Shown here piece after piece: positions 1 through 9,578 of a DNA stretch of 64,000 bases (the first letter of the stretch is position 1; each line of letters opens with the position of its first letter). Source of the DNA: Pelotomaculum sp. (GTDB lineage: Bacteria; Bacillota; Desulfotomaculia; Desulfotomaculales; Pelotomaculaceae); assembly GCA_018435055.1 (NCBI GenBank), contig JAHDOA010000039.1, positions 1 through 64,000 of the forward strand, written 5' to 3'. The position numbers and the translations under genes were made by a program. The notes beneath the pieces were generated by a model. That model ran no database searches. It saw only the letters and a list, made by a program, of their open reading frames with translations, and was not told where the DNA came from.

Positions 1-128
1 GATGCATGGATACATTATAAAGGATTATATGATAATGGCTCACTTTATCCGGAATAGTGGCTCATTCGAAAACGGAAAGCTGGCTCACTTTGGCCGGACT
101 GGTGGCTCAAAATGGACAAGATTACCCA
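1..128. mobile_element. IS21-family-like element terminus (partial)
   Basis: Four copies of TGGCTCA start at 36, 58, 81 and 103, giving units of 22, 23 and 22 bp, and copies 1 and 3 extend to TGGCTCACTTT. Iterated sites of about 20 bp inside the ends are typical of IS21-family elements, where they are thought to bind the IstA transposase, and those elements end in CA-3'. Here the repeat block ends in CA at 127-128 and the next base begins a CRISPR-repeat remnant. No transposase gene is in the window; it would lie to the left. Family assignment is inference from the repeat pattern only. Confidence 0.5.
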
Positions 129-3100
129 TAAAACCGAGAGATAATTTGTTTTAGGATGTCGAGGATGTTATGTTTCAATTCCTCATAGGAAGGCTAAAAC
201 CACGGACAGTCCACAGGACGTCCAACGGATGTCCAGCGGTTTCAATTCCTCATAGGAAGGCTAAAACCGCAGTATAGCCAGCATCCTTCAGTGCCATTCC
301 CACGGAGTTTCAATTCCTCATAGGAAGGCTAAAACCCAAATAAAACAATGGGAGTGCGAACACAGTCAACCGCGTTTCAATTCCTCATAGGAAGGCTAAA
401 ACCAGTATAGCCAGCATCCTTCAGTGCCATTCCCACGGAGTTTCAATTCCTCATAGGAAGGCTAAAACCCCCCGTCATCAGCATCAAGCCAAATTTCTTT
501 GCCTTTGTTTCAATTCCTCATAGGAAGGCTAAAACCTTTGAATTTACCGTTTGCTTCTCTGACGTTCATATTATGTTTCAATTCCTCATAGGAAGGCTAA
601 AACCAGCCTGCCCGCTCTGCCAAGATCCTGAAGGGGTATCTGGTTTCAATTCCTCATAGGAAGGCTAAAACCGCTTTCAATATGGGGATTTTATGCGCTG
701 AATATAGGCGTTTCAATTCCTCATAGGAAGGCTAAAACCAAGTGACGGTCTTGAGTCATTTGCCTCTAGCTTCGTTAGTTTCAATTCCTCATAGGAAGGC
801 TAAAACCTTTGCCCTTTGCGCTTTTGATTATACTGTTTTTGTGTTTCAATTCCTCATAGGAAGGCTAAAACCACAACTTATTTTTTGCCATTGTAGAATC
901 AAACAATTAGTTTCAATTCCTCATAGGAAGGCTAAAACCACAAGTTCAAAATGATGACCACTATAGCCTTTATTGTTTCAATTCCTCATAGGAAGGCTAA
1001 AACCGAAAAGCCGGAAGGGTTTCGCCGGCTGATAGAAACGGGTTTCAATTCCTCATAGGAAGGCTAAAACCCTCTCGCAACTGGATCCTGGGGCTTTGGC
1101 GCTTCTTTGTTTCAATTCCTCATAGGAAGGCTAAAACCGACTTGTGTTAGTGATTATATATCCATACCCGCCATGTTTCAATTCCTCATAGGAAGGCTAA
1201 AACCTTACCTCGCTGTTATATGCTTGTCCTCTAAAAATTAGTTTCAATTCCTCATAGGAAGGCTAAAACCCCATGCTAGAAGAATTAATTAATCAAATTG
1301 CTACATGTTTCAATTCCTCATAGGAAGGCTAAAACCTATGGCAGTAAATATTTTATATTCTTCAATATTGGTAGTTTCAATTCCTCATAGGAAGGCTAAA
1401 ACCGACTACATATATAATATATCATAGATGGAGGGAGTTGGTTTCAATTCCTCATAGGAAGGCTAAAACCAACGGCGGCCCGGCTTCCGTCGATGTCAAT
1501 GAGATAGTTTCAATTCCTCATAGGAAGGCTAAAACCCAACAACCCGCAGAAATCGTGCATCCTCTATTTTATGTTTCAATTCCTCATAGGAAGGCTAAAA
1601 CCGAGAAGGAGACTGATTTCATCGACGTGGTGGTATGGAGGTTTCAATTCCTCATAGGAAGGCTAAAACCGGATAGGGAGTATGTGAAAATGGTAAAAAA
1701 TTATTGGTTTCAATTCCTCATAGGAAGGCTAAAACCTTTTTCTGTTGAATGCCTTTTTGAATATGATATTCGTTTCAATTCCTCATAGGAAGGCTAAAAC
1801 CTTGGGATTTTTTCATTTTTTACACTCCTTTTATTTTTGTTTCAATTCCTCATAGGAAGGCTAAAACCTGCAAAAAGCCCGATTAAATGATTGTAATTTA
1901 CACGGGGTTTCAATTCCTCATAGGAAGGCTAAAACCAAAAGAAAAAACGCAGCTACCACCTGCAAAAAGTCTGTTTCAATTCCTCATAGGAAGGCTAAAA
2001 CCTTGATAGTCGTTGTCGATAGATCCATTATGGATACCGAGTTTCAATTCCTCATAGGAAGGCTAAAACCTTTTCGCTTCTTTTTCTAGGCAACATTATC
2101 ATTCCTGGTTTCAATTCCTCATAGGAAGGCTAAAACCGAAATGTCTCGCGGTTCCCGTCCTGGTACGTCACTCGTTTCAATTCCTCATAGGAAGGCTAAA
2201 ACCCCCACCAGGCCAGATTCTGCCCGTCTGAAACACTGGTTTCAATTCCTCATAGGAAGGCTAAAACCTCTAAATAAGCCTGCCTGTTGCCGATAGAGAT
2301 TTGCTGTTTCAATTCCTCATAGGAAGGCTAAAACCGCCCAGGGCCGACCCTGCGAACACTGATTGATCAATGGGTTTCAATTCCTCATAGGAAGGCTAAA
2401 ACCTAAATCCGTTCTTGCCGTTACCCCGACCCATGACAATGTTTCAATTCCTCATAGGAAGGCTAAAACCGTAGAGGGTTTAATATTTAAGAACGCAAGG
2501 ATCTTGTTTCAATTCCTCATAGGAAGGCTAAAACCGATATACTCCACAGCAGGCGCTCCTGCCTGCACTCCTGGTTTCAATTCCTCATAGGAAGGCTAAA
2601 ACCAACGGCATCGGCAAGGAGTTTCTGGCGCTGGGCCAAGTTTCAATTCCTCATAGGAAGGCTAAAACCTCAACGGGGTACTTATACGGCGCGGCTTGAT
2701 GATGGTTTCAATTCCTCATAGGAAGGCTAAAACCACGATGTTGCGGACGTAAACTAACTAACGAGGGCGGTTTCAATTCCTCATAGGAAGGCTAAAACCC
2801 CCTGCTTCTTCTTCTATTCCATCATCATACTGAGCTAGTTTCAATTCCTCATAGGAAGGCTAAAACCCACAATCGTGTTCACTGCTTTCTCCTTTCAGTA
2901 AGTAGTTTCAATTCCTCATAGGAAGGCTAAAACCATGTCGTTAATCGTTTCCGTGTGTGACGGCTTCTTGCGTTTCAATTCCTCATAGGAAGGCTAAAAC
3001 CACACCGCGCCCATACAAAACCCCATCGTAAAGCCGTGTTTCAATTCCTCATAGGAAGGCTAAAACCTTTGCAGTAGCTCTGTCATACCCCAACCACAGG

Positions 3101-5599
3101 CGGGTGTTTCAATTCCTCATAGGAAGGCTAAAACCATATCTCCTGTGCTTACATTTGTAAACACCTTTTTTAGTTTCAATTCCTCATAGGAAGGCTAAAA
3201 CCTGTTGTGTCTCCTGAAAAAATCATCCAGATATCCTGTGTTTCAATTCCTCATAGGAAGGCTAAAACCAGGAGCCGGTTTAGCAGCCCCTGGCTGTCGT
3301 CATCCTGGTTTCAATTCCTCATAGGAAGGCTAAAACCTCTTTTTGAAGTTTTGCTAATCTCTTTTCAGATTTTCGTTTCAATTCCTCATAGGAAGGCTAA
3401 AACCATCCATACCCGCCATCAATGGCTATATCATAACCGGTTTCAATTCCTCATAGGAAGGCTAAAACCGCTTTAGTGCCGGTGACTGTTCCCGGGGTGC
3501 CTACTGGTTTCAATTCCTCATAGGAAGGCTAAAACCCAGCACGAGCCCGGCCATTAGGGCGCCCATACCAAGTTTCAATTCCTCATAGGAAGGCTAAAAC
3601 CCCCCGGTTGCTGCGAGAAGCCTGAATTGCCTTGTCAGGTTTCAATTCCTCATAGGAAGGCTAAAACCTTTGAGCTTATACACGCGTATGACAATGAACC
3701 TGTTGGTTTCAATTCCTCATAGGAAGGCTAAAACCGGCGGCTCAATGCAACTATGGAGCCCGCCCTCGGCGGTTTCAATTCCTCATAGGAAGGCTAAAAC
3801 CGCAAATTCGATTTGCGTCCCGCTTACCTGTCTGCCGGTTTCAATTCCTCATAGGAAGGCTAAAACCCCTTTTGACAAAAAAATATTCTGATTATTGTCG
3901 ATAGTTTCAATTCCTCATAGGAAGGCTAAAACCAATAGCTACCCACATTAAACAACCCGCGCTCCCAAAGTTTCAATTCCTCATAGGAAGGCTAAAACCG
4001 CATGGCAGGTGGCCAGACAGCGAGCGCTGGCCCGTGAGTTTCAATTCCTCATAGGAAGGCTAAAACCCATTATAGTTTACCGTACCGCTACTTCCATCTA
4101 TAGTTTCAATTCCTCATAGGAAGGCTAAAACCTGCTGACCAGTAGTTGTCCAATCATTCAGGCCGGAGTTTCAATTCCTCATAGGAAGGCTAAAACCTTT
4201 ATCTTGCCTGCCACTTTCTCACCACCTTTCAGGGTTTCAATTCCTCATAGGAAGGCTAAAACCGGTTGGAGTGCTGAAGGACCAGCAGGCCGAAGGAGAG
4301 TTTCAATTCCTCATAGGAAGGCTAAAACCTCCAGCTATCTGGCCATCCTGATTCAGCGCTCCGACCGGTTTCAATTCCTCATAGGAAGGCTAAAACCCAT
4401 CGCCTTTGAGGTGCCGGAGAAGATGACGGACGTGTGTTTCAATTCCTCATAGGAAGGCTAAAACCTGTGGATGGCCTCGCTGCTTCAATTGCTGCTGATG
4501 TTAGTTTCAATTCCTCATAGGAAGGCTAAAACCCAAAGATTAGGAAGCCCCAGGGGGCCAAAAAACTTGGTTTCAATTCCTCATAGGAAGGCTAAAACCC
4601 GACCACAGAAACAAAGGGCGAGCCCTGGAAGAAAATGTTTCAATTCCTCATAGGAAGGCTAAAACCTATAGATACAGTTGCGGCAGTATACCGGGAAGAG
4701 GAAGTTTCAATTCCTCATAGGAAGGCTAAAACCGAAGATAATATCGTTGGGGAAGCAAAAAATGACGGGCGTTTCAATTCCTCATAGGAAGGCTAAAACC
4801 CTTGCATCATCAGGATCAATTGTTGCAAATGATGGGTTTCAATTCCTCATAGGAAGGCTAAAACCACAGGTAGGTTGGGATGGCAATACAAGGACGGTGA
4901 CCAGTTTCAATTCCTCATAGGAAGGCTAAAACCGCAGCGCCTTGTGAAGTAGAAATTAGCAAAGTGGGGGTTTCAATTCCTCATAGGAAGGCTAAAACCG
5001 TATAACCTTTCATTACGGCCTGGATATCTAGTGTTGGTTTCAATTCCTCATAGGAAGGCTAAAACCATAACTGTAAGCCAGGTGGGCCGGCTTGATTTCC
5101 TCGTTTCAATTCCTCATAGGAAGGCTAAAACCGGGAAGTATATTTTAGTCTGCGGTGTGCGCTATGGCTGTTTCAATTCCTCATAGGAAGGCTAAAACCC
5201 TCTCGCTATTCCGATAGTTGAATAGACTCTCGCATGTTTCAATTCCTCATAGGAAGGCTAAAACCAGAAGTTCGGCGCCTGGGGGCTGTTTATTGCTATC
5301 CAGGTTTCAATTCCTCATAGGAAGGCTAAAACCTTACGTCGAACTCTACATTGAGAATTGGGTTGTCCTGTTTCAATTCCTCATAGGAAGGCTAAAACCT
5401 GGAATTCCAAAAAGTAATTGATATTAGTAGCCAGTTGTTTCAATTCCTCATAGGAAGGCTAAAACCATGTGTCTGGCGCAGAGCTGGAGCCGGTAGACAT
5501 AAGTTTCAATTCCTCATAGGAAGGCTAAAACCATCACCCGGAAGCCGGCCACAAAAGCAACCGGGCAAGGTTTCAATTCCTCATAGGAAGGCTAAAACC
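129..5599 (-). CRISPR. CRISPR array, 82 intact repeats plus a truncated one, 82 spacers
   Basis: A 30-nt repeat beginning GTTTCAATTCCTCATAGG and ending AGGCTAAAACC occurs 82 times, first at 172-201 and last at 5570-5599, at intervals of 65-68 nt (spacers mostly 35-38 nt). I saw no repeat variants. At 129-135 the last seven bases of a repeat (TAAAACC) remain, followed by a 36-nt spacer (136-171), so the left end is a cut-off array. Read on the minus strand the repeat ends in ATTGAAAC, the usual 5' crRNA handle of type I-B and III systems, and the cas genes lie to the right on the minus strand. Transcription is therefore inferred leftward, with the newest spacers near 5599. Apparent ORFs here that repeat VSIPHRKAKT or FQFLIGRLKP are translations of the repeat. 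Confidence 0.99.
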
Positions 5600-5780
5600 C
5601 CGTTAAAATGCTTAAAAAATAAGGCTTTTTTAATTGCCATAAGATTAATAATCCCGGTATTTGATTTTAGGTAAGTCTTATAATATCTAGTTTTCCGGCT
5701 ATTTTAATGTCGTCGATATAGGTTTAATTGTACGCTATCATAGGTGGACGACAATTTAGACGACTGTATAACATGGAAAA
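5600..5780 (-). promoter_or_regulatory. CRISPR leader region
   Basis: This AT-rich, non-coding stretch lies between the end of cas2 and the first repeat in the inferred direction of transcription, where the leader is expected. It contains two GACGAC copies 12 bp apart (5747-5752, 5759-5764) and an inverted GTCGTC (5709-5714), which could be adaptation-complex or host-factor sites. A convincing -35/-10 pair could not be fixed by eye. Leader identity rests on position and base composition. Confidence 0.65.
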
Positions 5781-6056
5781 TTATATGATATTTTCCTGAC
5801 CTCCTTTTTCTAAACCCATTATTTCCCGGGAAGAATATTTTGTAGTCCTCAGGGTATAGAAAATAACGGAATCCTCCTCTTTTTTTATAATACGCTCCAA
5901 TTCCATCTTCAGCTTCTTTAAATTTGCGTCTGAAATTTCACCTTCCAGAACAGAGTTTTGAACCCAGTGTAAATACTGGCGGCATTTTTTTAGAACTTTA
6001 CCTACCCTCTTCTGATTGACATCATATACCAAAATAATAAACAAAGTAAACACCAC
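5781..6056 (-). CDS. cas2: CRISPR-associated endonuclease Cas2
   Basis: A 91-residue protein of normal Cas2 size. It begins with a hydrophobic beta strand ending in Y-D (Asp12), the conserved acidic position of the ferredoxin-like Cas2 fold, followed by the R-V-G-K-V-L-K-K helix. Cas2 dimers bridge two Cas1 dimers in the spacer-integration complex. The start is GTG at 6056 (a second GTG follows directly) with only a weak upstream site, 10 nt after the cas1 stop, so translational coupling to cas1 is likely. It is the last gene before the leader and array. Family assignment is firm. Confidence 0.93.
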   Translation of the reverse strand: MVFTLFIILVYDVNQKRVGKVLKKCRQYLHWVQNSVLEGEISDANLKKLKMELERIIKKEEDSVIFYTLRTTKYSSREIMGLEKGGQENII

Positions 6057-6066
6057 GTTAAATTAT

Positions 6067-7059
6067 TTACCATCTGGCCACAAATGCGCTGTATTCCTTT
6101 TCACCGATCAGGTGTTTTTCTATTTTATAAAGTTCCAGGCGAATTAACCTCCGATAGGATACGTGCCGGCCGATTTCCCTATGGTTAATAGTAGTCTTAA
6201 GCTTGTTGTCCAACTCCTCGATAAAGCACTTTCTGGCTTTTTCTTTGAGCATAATACCTTCCGTATCCCGATCAAAATCCTGCTTGGTAATCATCTTTTT
6301 ACCTATCAAGGTGAAAATAATGCGGTCTATAATTATAGGTTTAAAAATTTCTGCTAGATCCAGGTTTAAGGTGAAACGGCGGAAATTGGTGGCATGCAAA
6401 TAACCAATGCGCGGGTCTAAATGGGTTTTATAAATTTCACTGAGACAAATAGTATAAAGTAGGGAGTTGCCAAAGCTGATCAGTGTGTTGAGATAATTTT
6501 TTGGTGGCCGTCTGCTGCGCACCTGGAAAATAAAGTCCGGATTGCCGGTTATATTGTCAAATGCCTTATAATAATGATCCCTGATATTGCCTTCTATTGC
6601 CATTAAAGTAGTAGTATCCGGGCAATCATTAATTACTTCTAGAAGCCTTTCCACCGATTGAAGAACCTCAGTTACGTTTTTATCACGGCTTTGATAATAC
6701 TTCAGAACCTGACGAATATTCCTCGCGGCCCCGTATACTATTCCTTTTGCAATAGTAAGACGTTTTTCATCATCCAGATAGTGTTCAGCCTGCTTTAGGG
6801 TCATGTAGCCGGAATTAAGGTGTTCTCTGGGATAAAATGATCCCATGTAGTAACCGTAATAATTAAAAAAATGCAGCACAATTTCTTTTTGGGAGAGGAA
6901 ATCCAAAAGTTTTTTATTAACTGTAACCTCGCCAAAAATCATGATTTCACCGGTATCCTCAACAGGTATGTACTTTTTCGCTTCTTCAGATTCGAAATAA
7001 AGGGTATTGGCTTTTCTCACCAATTCCCCGTTGGAAAAAATATATAATGTTTTTTTCAA
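6067..7059 (-). CDS. cas1: CRISPR-associated endonuclease Cas1
   Basis: Integrase subunit of the adaptation complex, 330 residues from the chosen TTG start at 7059, which has AAGGAG at suitable spacing; the longer frame to 7086 would overlap cas4. The metal-binding triad is visible: Glu156 (in AIEGN), His222 (in YLHATN) and Asp234 (in LDLAEIFKP). The N-terminal beta domain and helical C-terminal lobe have normal lengths. The gene lies between cas4 and cas2 in the usual cas4-cas1-cas2 order of type I-B loci and is the only cas1 here, so it presumably supplies spacers for both the I-B and III-D effectors. Confidence 0.96.
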   Translation of the reverse strand: MKKTLYIFSNGELVRKANTLYFESEEAKKYIPVEDTGEIMIFGEVTVNKKLLDFLSQKEIVLHFFNYYGYYMGSFYPREHLNSGYMTLKQAEHYLDDEKRLTIAKGIVYGAARNIRQVLKYYQSRDKNVTEVLQSVERLLEVINDCPDTTTLMAIEGNIRDHYYKAFDNITGNPDFIFQVRSRRPPKNYLNTLISFGNSLLYTICLSEIYKTHLDPRIGYLHATNFRRFTLNLDLAEIFKPIIIDRIIFTLIGKKMITKQDFDRDTEGIMLKEKARKCFIEELDNKLKTTINHREIGRHVSYRRLIRLELYKIEKHLIGEKEYSAFVARW

Positions 7060-7073
7060 CTTTATTCGCTCCT

Positions 7074-7580
7074 TCAGGACCAGCAAAACTCAGCGTAGGC
7101 GCATTTTTTACAGAACTTTATTTTAACGGCAGGAGGAGGCTGTGGCAGGTAGAGGATGCGTAAAATCTCACGTTTGGTTTGGTTAAGTTCCTTCTCAGTC
7201 TCTTCATCCAAAATGACTTCTTCACGCTGTTTTTCCCGGGGAAAACGCAGCTCACCCCTGGCCGTTATGCCGCGTTGTTTTAATTCTTCAAGGTAGAACG
7301 CCAACTGCATCCTGGCACTAAAGCGGTATTTGGAGGTTTTTTTTACTTCGCCAATAATCAATTCTCCGCCAGCTATTTTGAAAACGTCCATTTTACTGTG
7401 GCCGATGGCAAGTTCCTTGCGCTCCCTGGGATAAGAATAATCCTGGATAAACCGGCCAAGGGACACGTTGGCGTCGTCCTGATCGGGTGTGATCTGATGG
7501 GCTATCAACCAGACCTCCCGGGGGCAGATGTAATAGTACCATATTAAAGTGCCGCTGACGTTGATTTCACTGCTTTCCAA
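7074..7580 (-). CDS. cas4: CRISPR-associated exonuclease Cas4
   Basis: A 168-residue Cas4 of the compact Dna2/RecB-like type. Four cysteines for the [4Fe-4S] cluster are present: Cys19 (in YICPREVW) and Cys157, Cys160 and Cys166 at the C terminus. The PD-(D/E)XK nuclease core is represented by Asp65, Glu78 and Lys80 (in GEVKKTS). Cas4 trims prespacers and helps select PAM-adjacent, correctly oriented spacers. Translation begins at TTG with GGGAGG upstream. It follows the III-D effector block and overlaps the longest possible cas1 frame. The spacer pair sharing one PAM-side end (see findings) agrees with an active Cas4. Confidence 0.95.
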   Translation of the reverse strand: MESSEINVSGTLIWYYYICPREVWLIAHQITPDQDDANVSLGRFIQDYSYPRERKELAIGHSKMDVFKIAGGELIIGEVKKTSKYRFSARMQLAFYLEELKQRGITARGELRFPREKQREEVILDEETEKELNQTKREILRILYLPQPPPAVKIKFCKKCAYAEFCWS

Positions 7581-7611
7581 TCGGTTACCTCCCTAGGAAT
7601 GAGACATAATA

Positions 7612-9555
7612 CTATTTTACTCCAAGCGGCTCTGGCAACACTTTACGTTCCTTAAATACATCTATATCCATGTAGCGAGTTGTCTCCGAAGTCTTGCCCG
7701 GCCATTCCAACATTTTCAAGAGTGTCTTGATTCGTTTGGTATTTACAAGACATTCCGCATCACCCTTGTCATCCGGATGTATTTCTTCTAAAATGTGACA
7801 TTCAAAAGCATTGACAAAATAATTATTATTTTTAACAATTGTTTCCCCCTCAAACCACCGTCCGTTTTTTATTAAGCTTTTGTAACGGCTTTTACGATCC
7901 ATAAGATGCAGCACTGGCTCTATTTTTACTGAACCCATGCCAAGCGGCTTGCCCATGCCAAGCTTGTGGCGGTATTTATCACCGGGAAGGCTCAGTACCC
8001 AAAGTAAAGCCCCAAGTTCTTTGTCTTCCATATTTTCAAAATAAATGCAAAAGGAAAAGTTTACACCCGGTCTTACTGGTTTAATTAACGTGTATTTTTT
8101 TGGATTTTGTTTTATTTCGTCATCATTTTCCTTAATGTTATTTATTTGCACATCTCTTTTGTGCCAGTATAGCTTATGTCCGCGAATAATTGTTGAGGGA
8201 CTGGCATAATGGTTGAGCTTTCCCGGGTCTTCCGGTATTTGCTGGGTTAGATAATGCTGAAAGGCTGCAGGTTTGGGTGAGCTAAGCACTTTTGGTGTGA
8301 TAATAGGTTTGCTATCTAACCAAAGGCTGTCAGATACTGACTTAACACAAGCATCTGTAAAAAAGACTCTCCCAGCCCGGCTTTTACTGTTATCTTCTCC
8401 TTTTTTATGATCCATGCTATTCGCAAAGCCAAATATTGCCTCAGCCAGATCAATTTCGTTTTCTCTGCGCAGGTGATCAGGCGTATAATCATAAGGGCTT
8501 GCAGCTCGGTCCAGGTGATTTGGTATAGCAGGAATCCTGAAATTGGGACTGTGTCCAAAAAAGTAAACTGATTCATTCTTTAAGACGTAAAAAACAGGAC
8601 GCCCCTCCTTTAAGCAGCCGTATCTGCTATCAAAAGGTTCCTGTTTTTGAAAGGGAGTTAATGTAGATAAGTAATCTGTGACAACACTTTCGTTGATCTT
8701 TAAAGCTTTCTTCTTATTATCCTGTTCTAGAATAACAACATGAGTGGTTCTAGGTGATGTCTTTTCTCCTCCTGTTTCCGCCATATTTCCCGAACAGACG
8801 AGAATGCCGCAATATTTGGATCCAGGTTTAGCTGTCTCAAGGTCGAAAATTCTGGGTTTCCCTTTTACAATCTTGACATTGAAAGAAACCTCGTGGTATT
8901 GGGGCTTATAATTTTGCTTGTCTTCAAGGCTTATAAATCCTAGCAATGTTTTATTGGAAATATCCTTATCCTTTATTTCCAGGTAAGATTTTTTGTAATG
9001 CCGGTCATAATCGGATGGAGTCTTAGCCGGCTGAATATACCAGGAGTCGTTCTTTTTACGAAGATAACCGGCCTTCACATTAGAGGAATATTTGCCCATA
9101 ATTTTTCTATATTCTGCTGCCAGGGAGTCCTTTTCGGGGGATGTTGCAACTGCGCGAAAAGTTACCCGGTCTTTAATTAACCACTGCATTTTCCCATAAG
9201 CAGCGATCTCCACTAGTGATCGCACCATTCCCCGCAGGCTGCTGCCCGGTATAACCGGTTCATCTGGTCGGTCCGGCCTATGGTAGAATTGCGCCCGTTC
9301 TATTTTTTGCTCTTCTGATAATTGGGGAAATTCGTTATCGCCAAATCTACTAAAGAAGTCCTTGGTCATAGCCGACCGGATGTAAAGAGGCGTTTCTACG
9401 GTAAGGGTACATTTAATGTAACCGTTATTCCCTGTATACTCATCTTGTCCGGGTATATCATTAATGTCAACAGTTACTACTTTTTCCGGCAGGGGAACAA
9501 AATTATAAGGTGCGCAGGCAATGCGGTTTTTAGGGTTGTTGTGTTTCGGGTTCAC
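7612..9555 (-). CDS. TIGR03986-family RAMP protein (large Cas7-like subunit, III-D)
   Basis: A 647-residue RAMP protein of the TIGR03986 type. An N-terminal RRM-like strand precedes VIPGSSLRGM (residues 101-110), the Gly-rich signature of Cas7-like folds, and a C-terminal loop K-L-G-M-G-K-P-L-G-M-G (about 545-556) closes the second half. The long insertion between these landmarks makes it the probable counterpart of the insertion-bearing Cas7 subunit of III-D effectors. It should sit in the backbone of the Cas10 complex and contact crRNA or target RNA. Start GTG at 9555; the gene is last in the effector block, 23 nt after csx19. Family confident; exact position in the complex inferred. Confidence 0.85.
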   Translation of the reverse strand: MNPKHNNPKNRIACAPYNFVPLPEKVVTVDINDIPGQDEYTGNNGYIKCTLTVETPLYIRSAMTKDFFSRFGDNEFPQLSEEQKIERAQFYHRPDRPDEPVIPGSSLRGMVRSLVEIAAYGKMQWLIKDRVTFRAVATSPEKDSLAAEYRKIMGKYSSNVKAGYLRKKNDSWYIQPAKTPSDYDRHYKKSYLEIKDKDISNKTLLGFISLEDKQNYKPQYHEVSFNVKIVKGKPRIFDLETAKPGSKYCGILVCSGNMAETGGEKTSPRTTHVVILEQDNKKKALKINESVVTDYLSTLTPFQKQEPFDSRYGCLKEGRPVFYVLKNESVYFFGHSPNFRIPAIPNHLDRAASPYDYTPDHLRRENEIDLAEAIFGFANSMDHKKGEDNSKSRAGRVFFTDACVKSVSDSLWLDSKPIITPKVLSSPKPAAFQHYLTQQIPEDPGKLNHYASPSTIIRGHKLYWHKRDVQINNIKENDDEIKQNPKKYTLIKPVRPGVNFSFCIYFENMEDKELGALLWVLSLPGDKYRHKLGMGKPLGMGSVKIEPVLHLMDRKSRYKSLIKNGRWFEGETIVKNNNYFVNAFECHILEEIHPDDKGDAECLVNTKRIKTLLKMLEWPGKTSETTRYMDIDVFKERKVLPEPLGVK

Positions 9556-9578
9556 CTTGTAGCTCCACTCCTTTAATA

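Noticed and set aside
1205-1240. Self-targeting spacer against cas7 near 22,870
   Set aside because: Only about 13 bases (CTTGTCCTCTAAA) match, too few to be meaningful.
172-5599. Transcription of the array on the plus strand
   Set aside because: The minus-strand repeat ends in the usual ATTGAAAC handle, and cas genes and leader lie to the right, so leftward transcription is favoured.
742-5674. Many short ORFs repeating VSIPHRKAKT or FQFLIGRLKP
   Set aside because: They are translations of the CRISPR repeat in two frames, with spacer sequence between.
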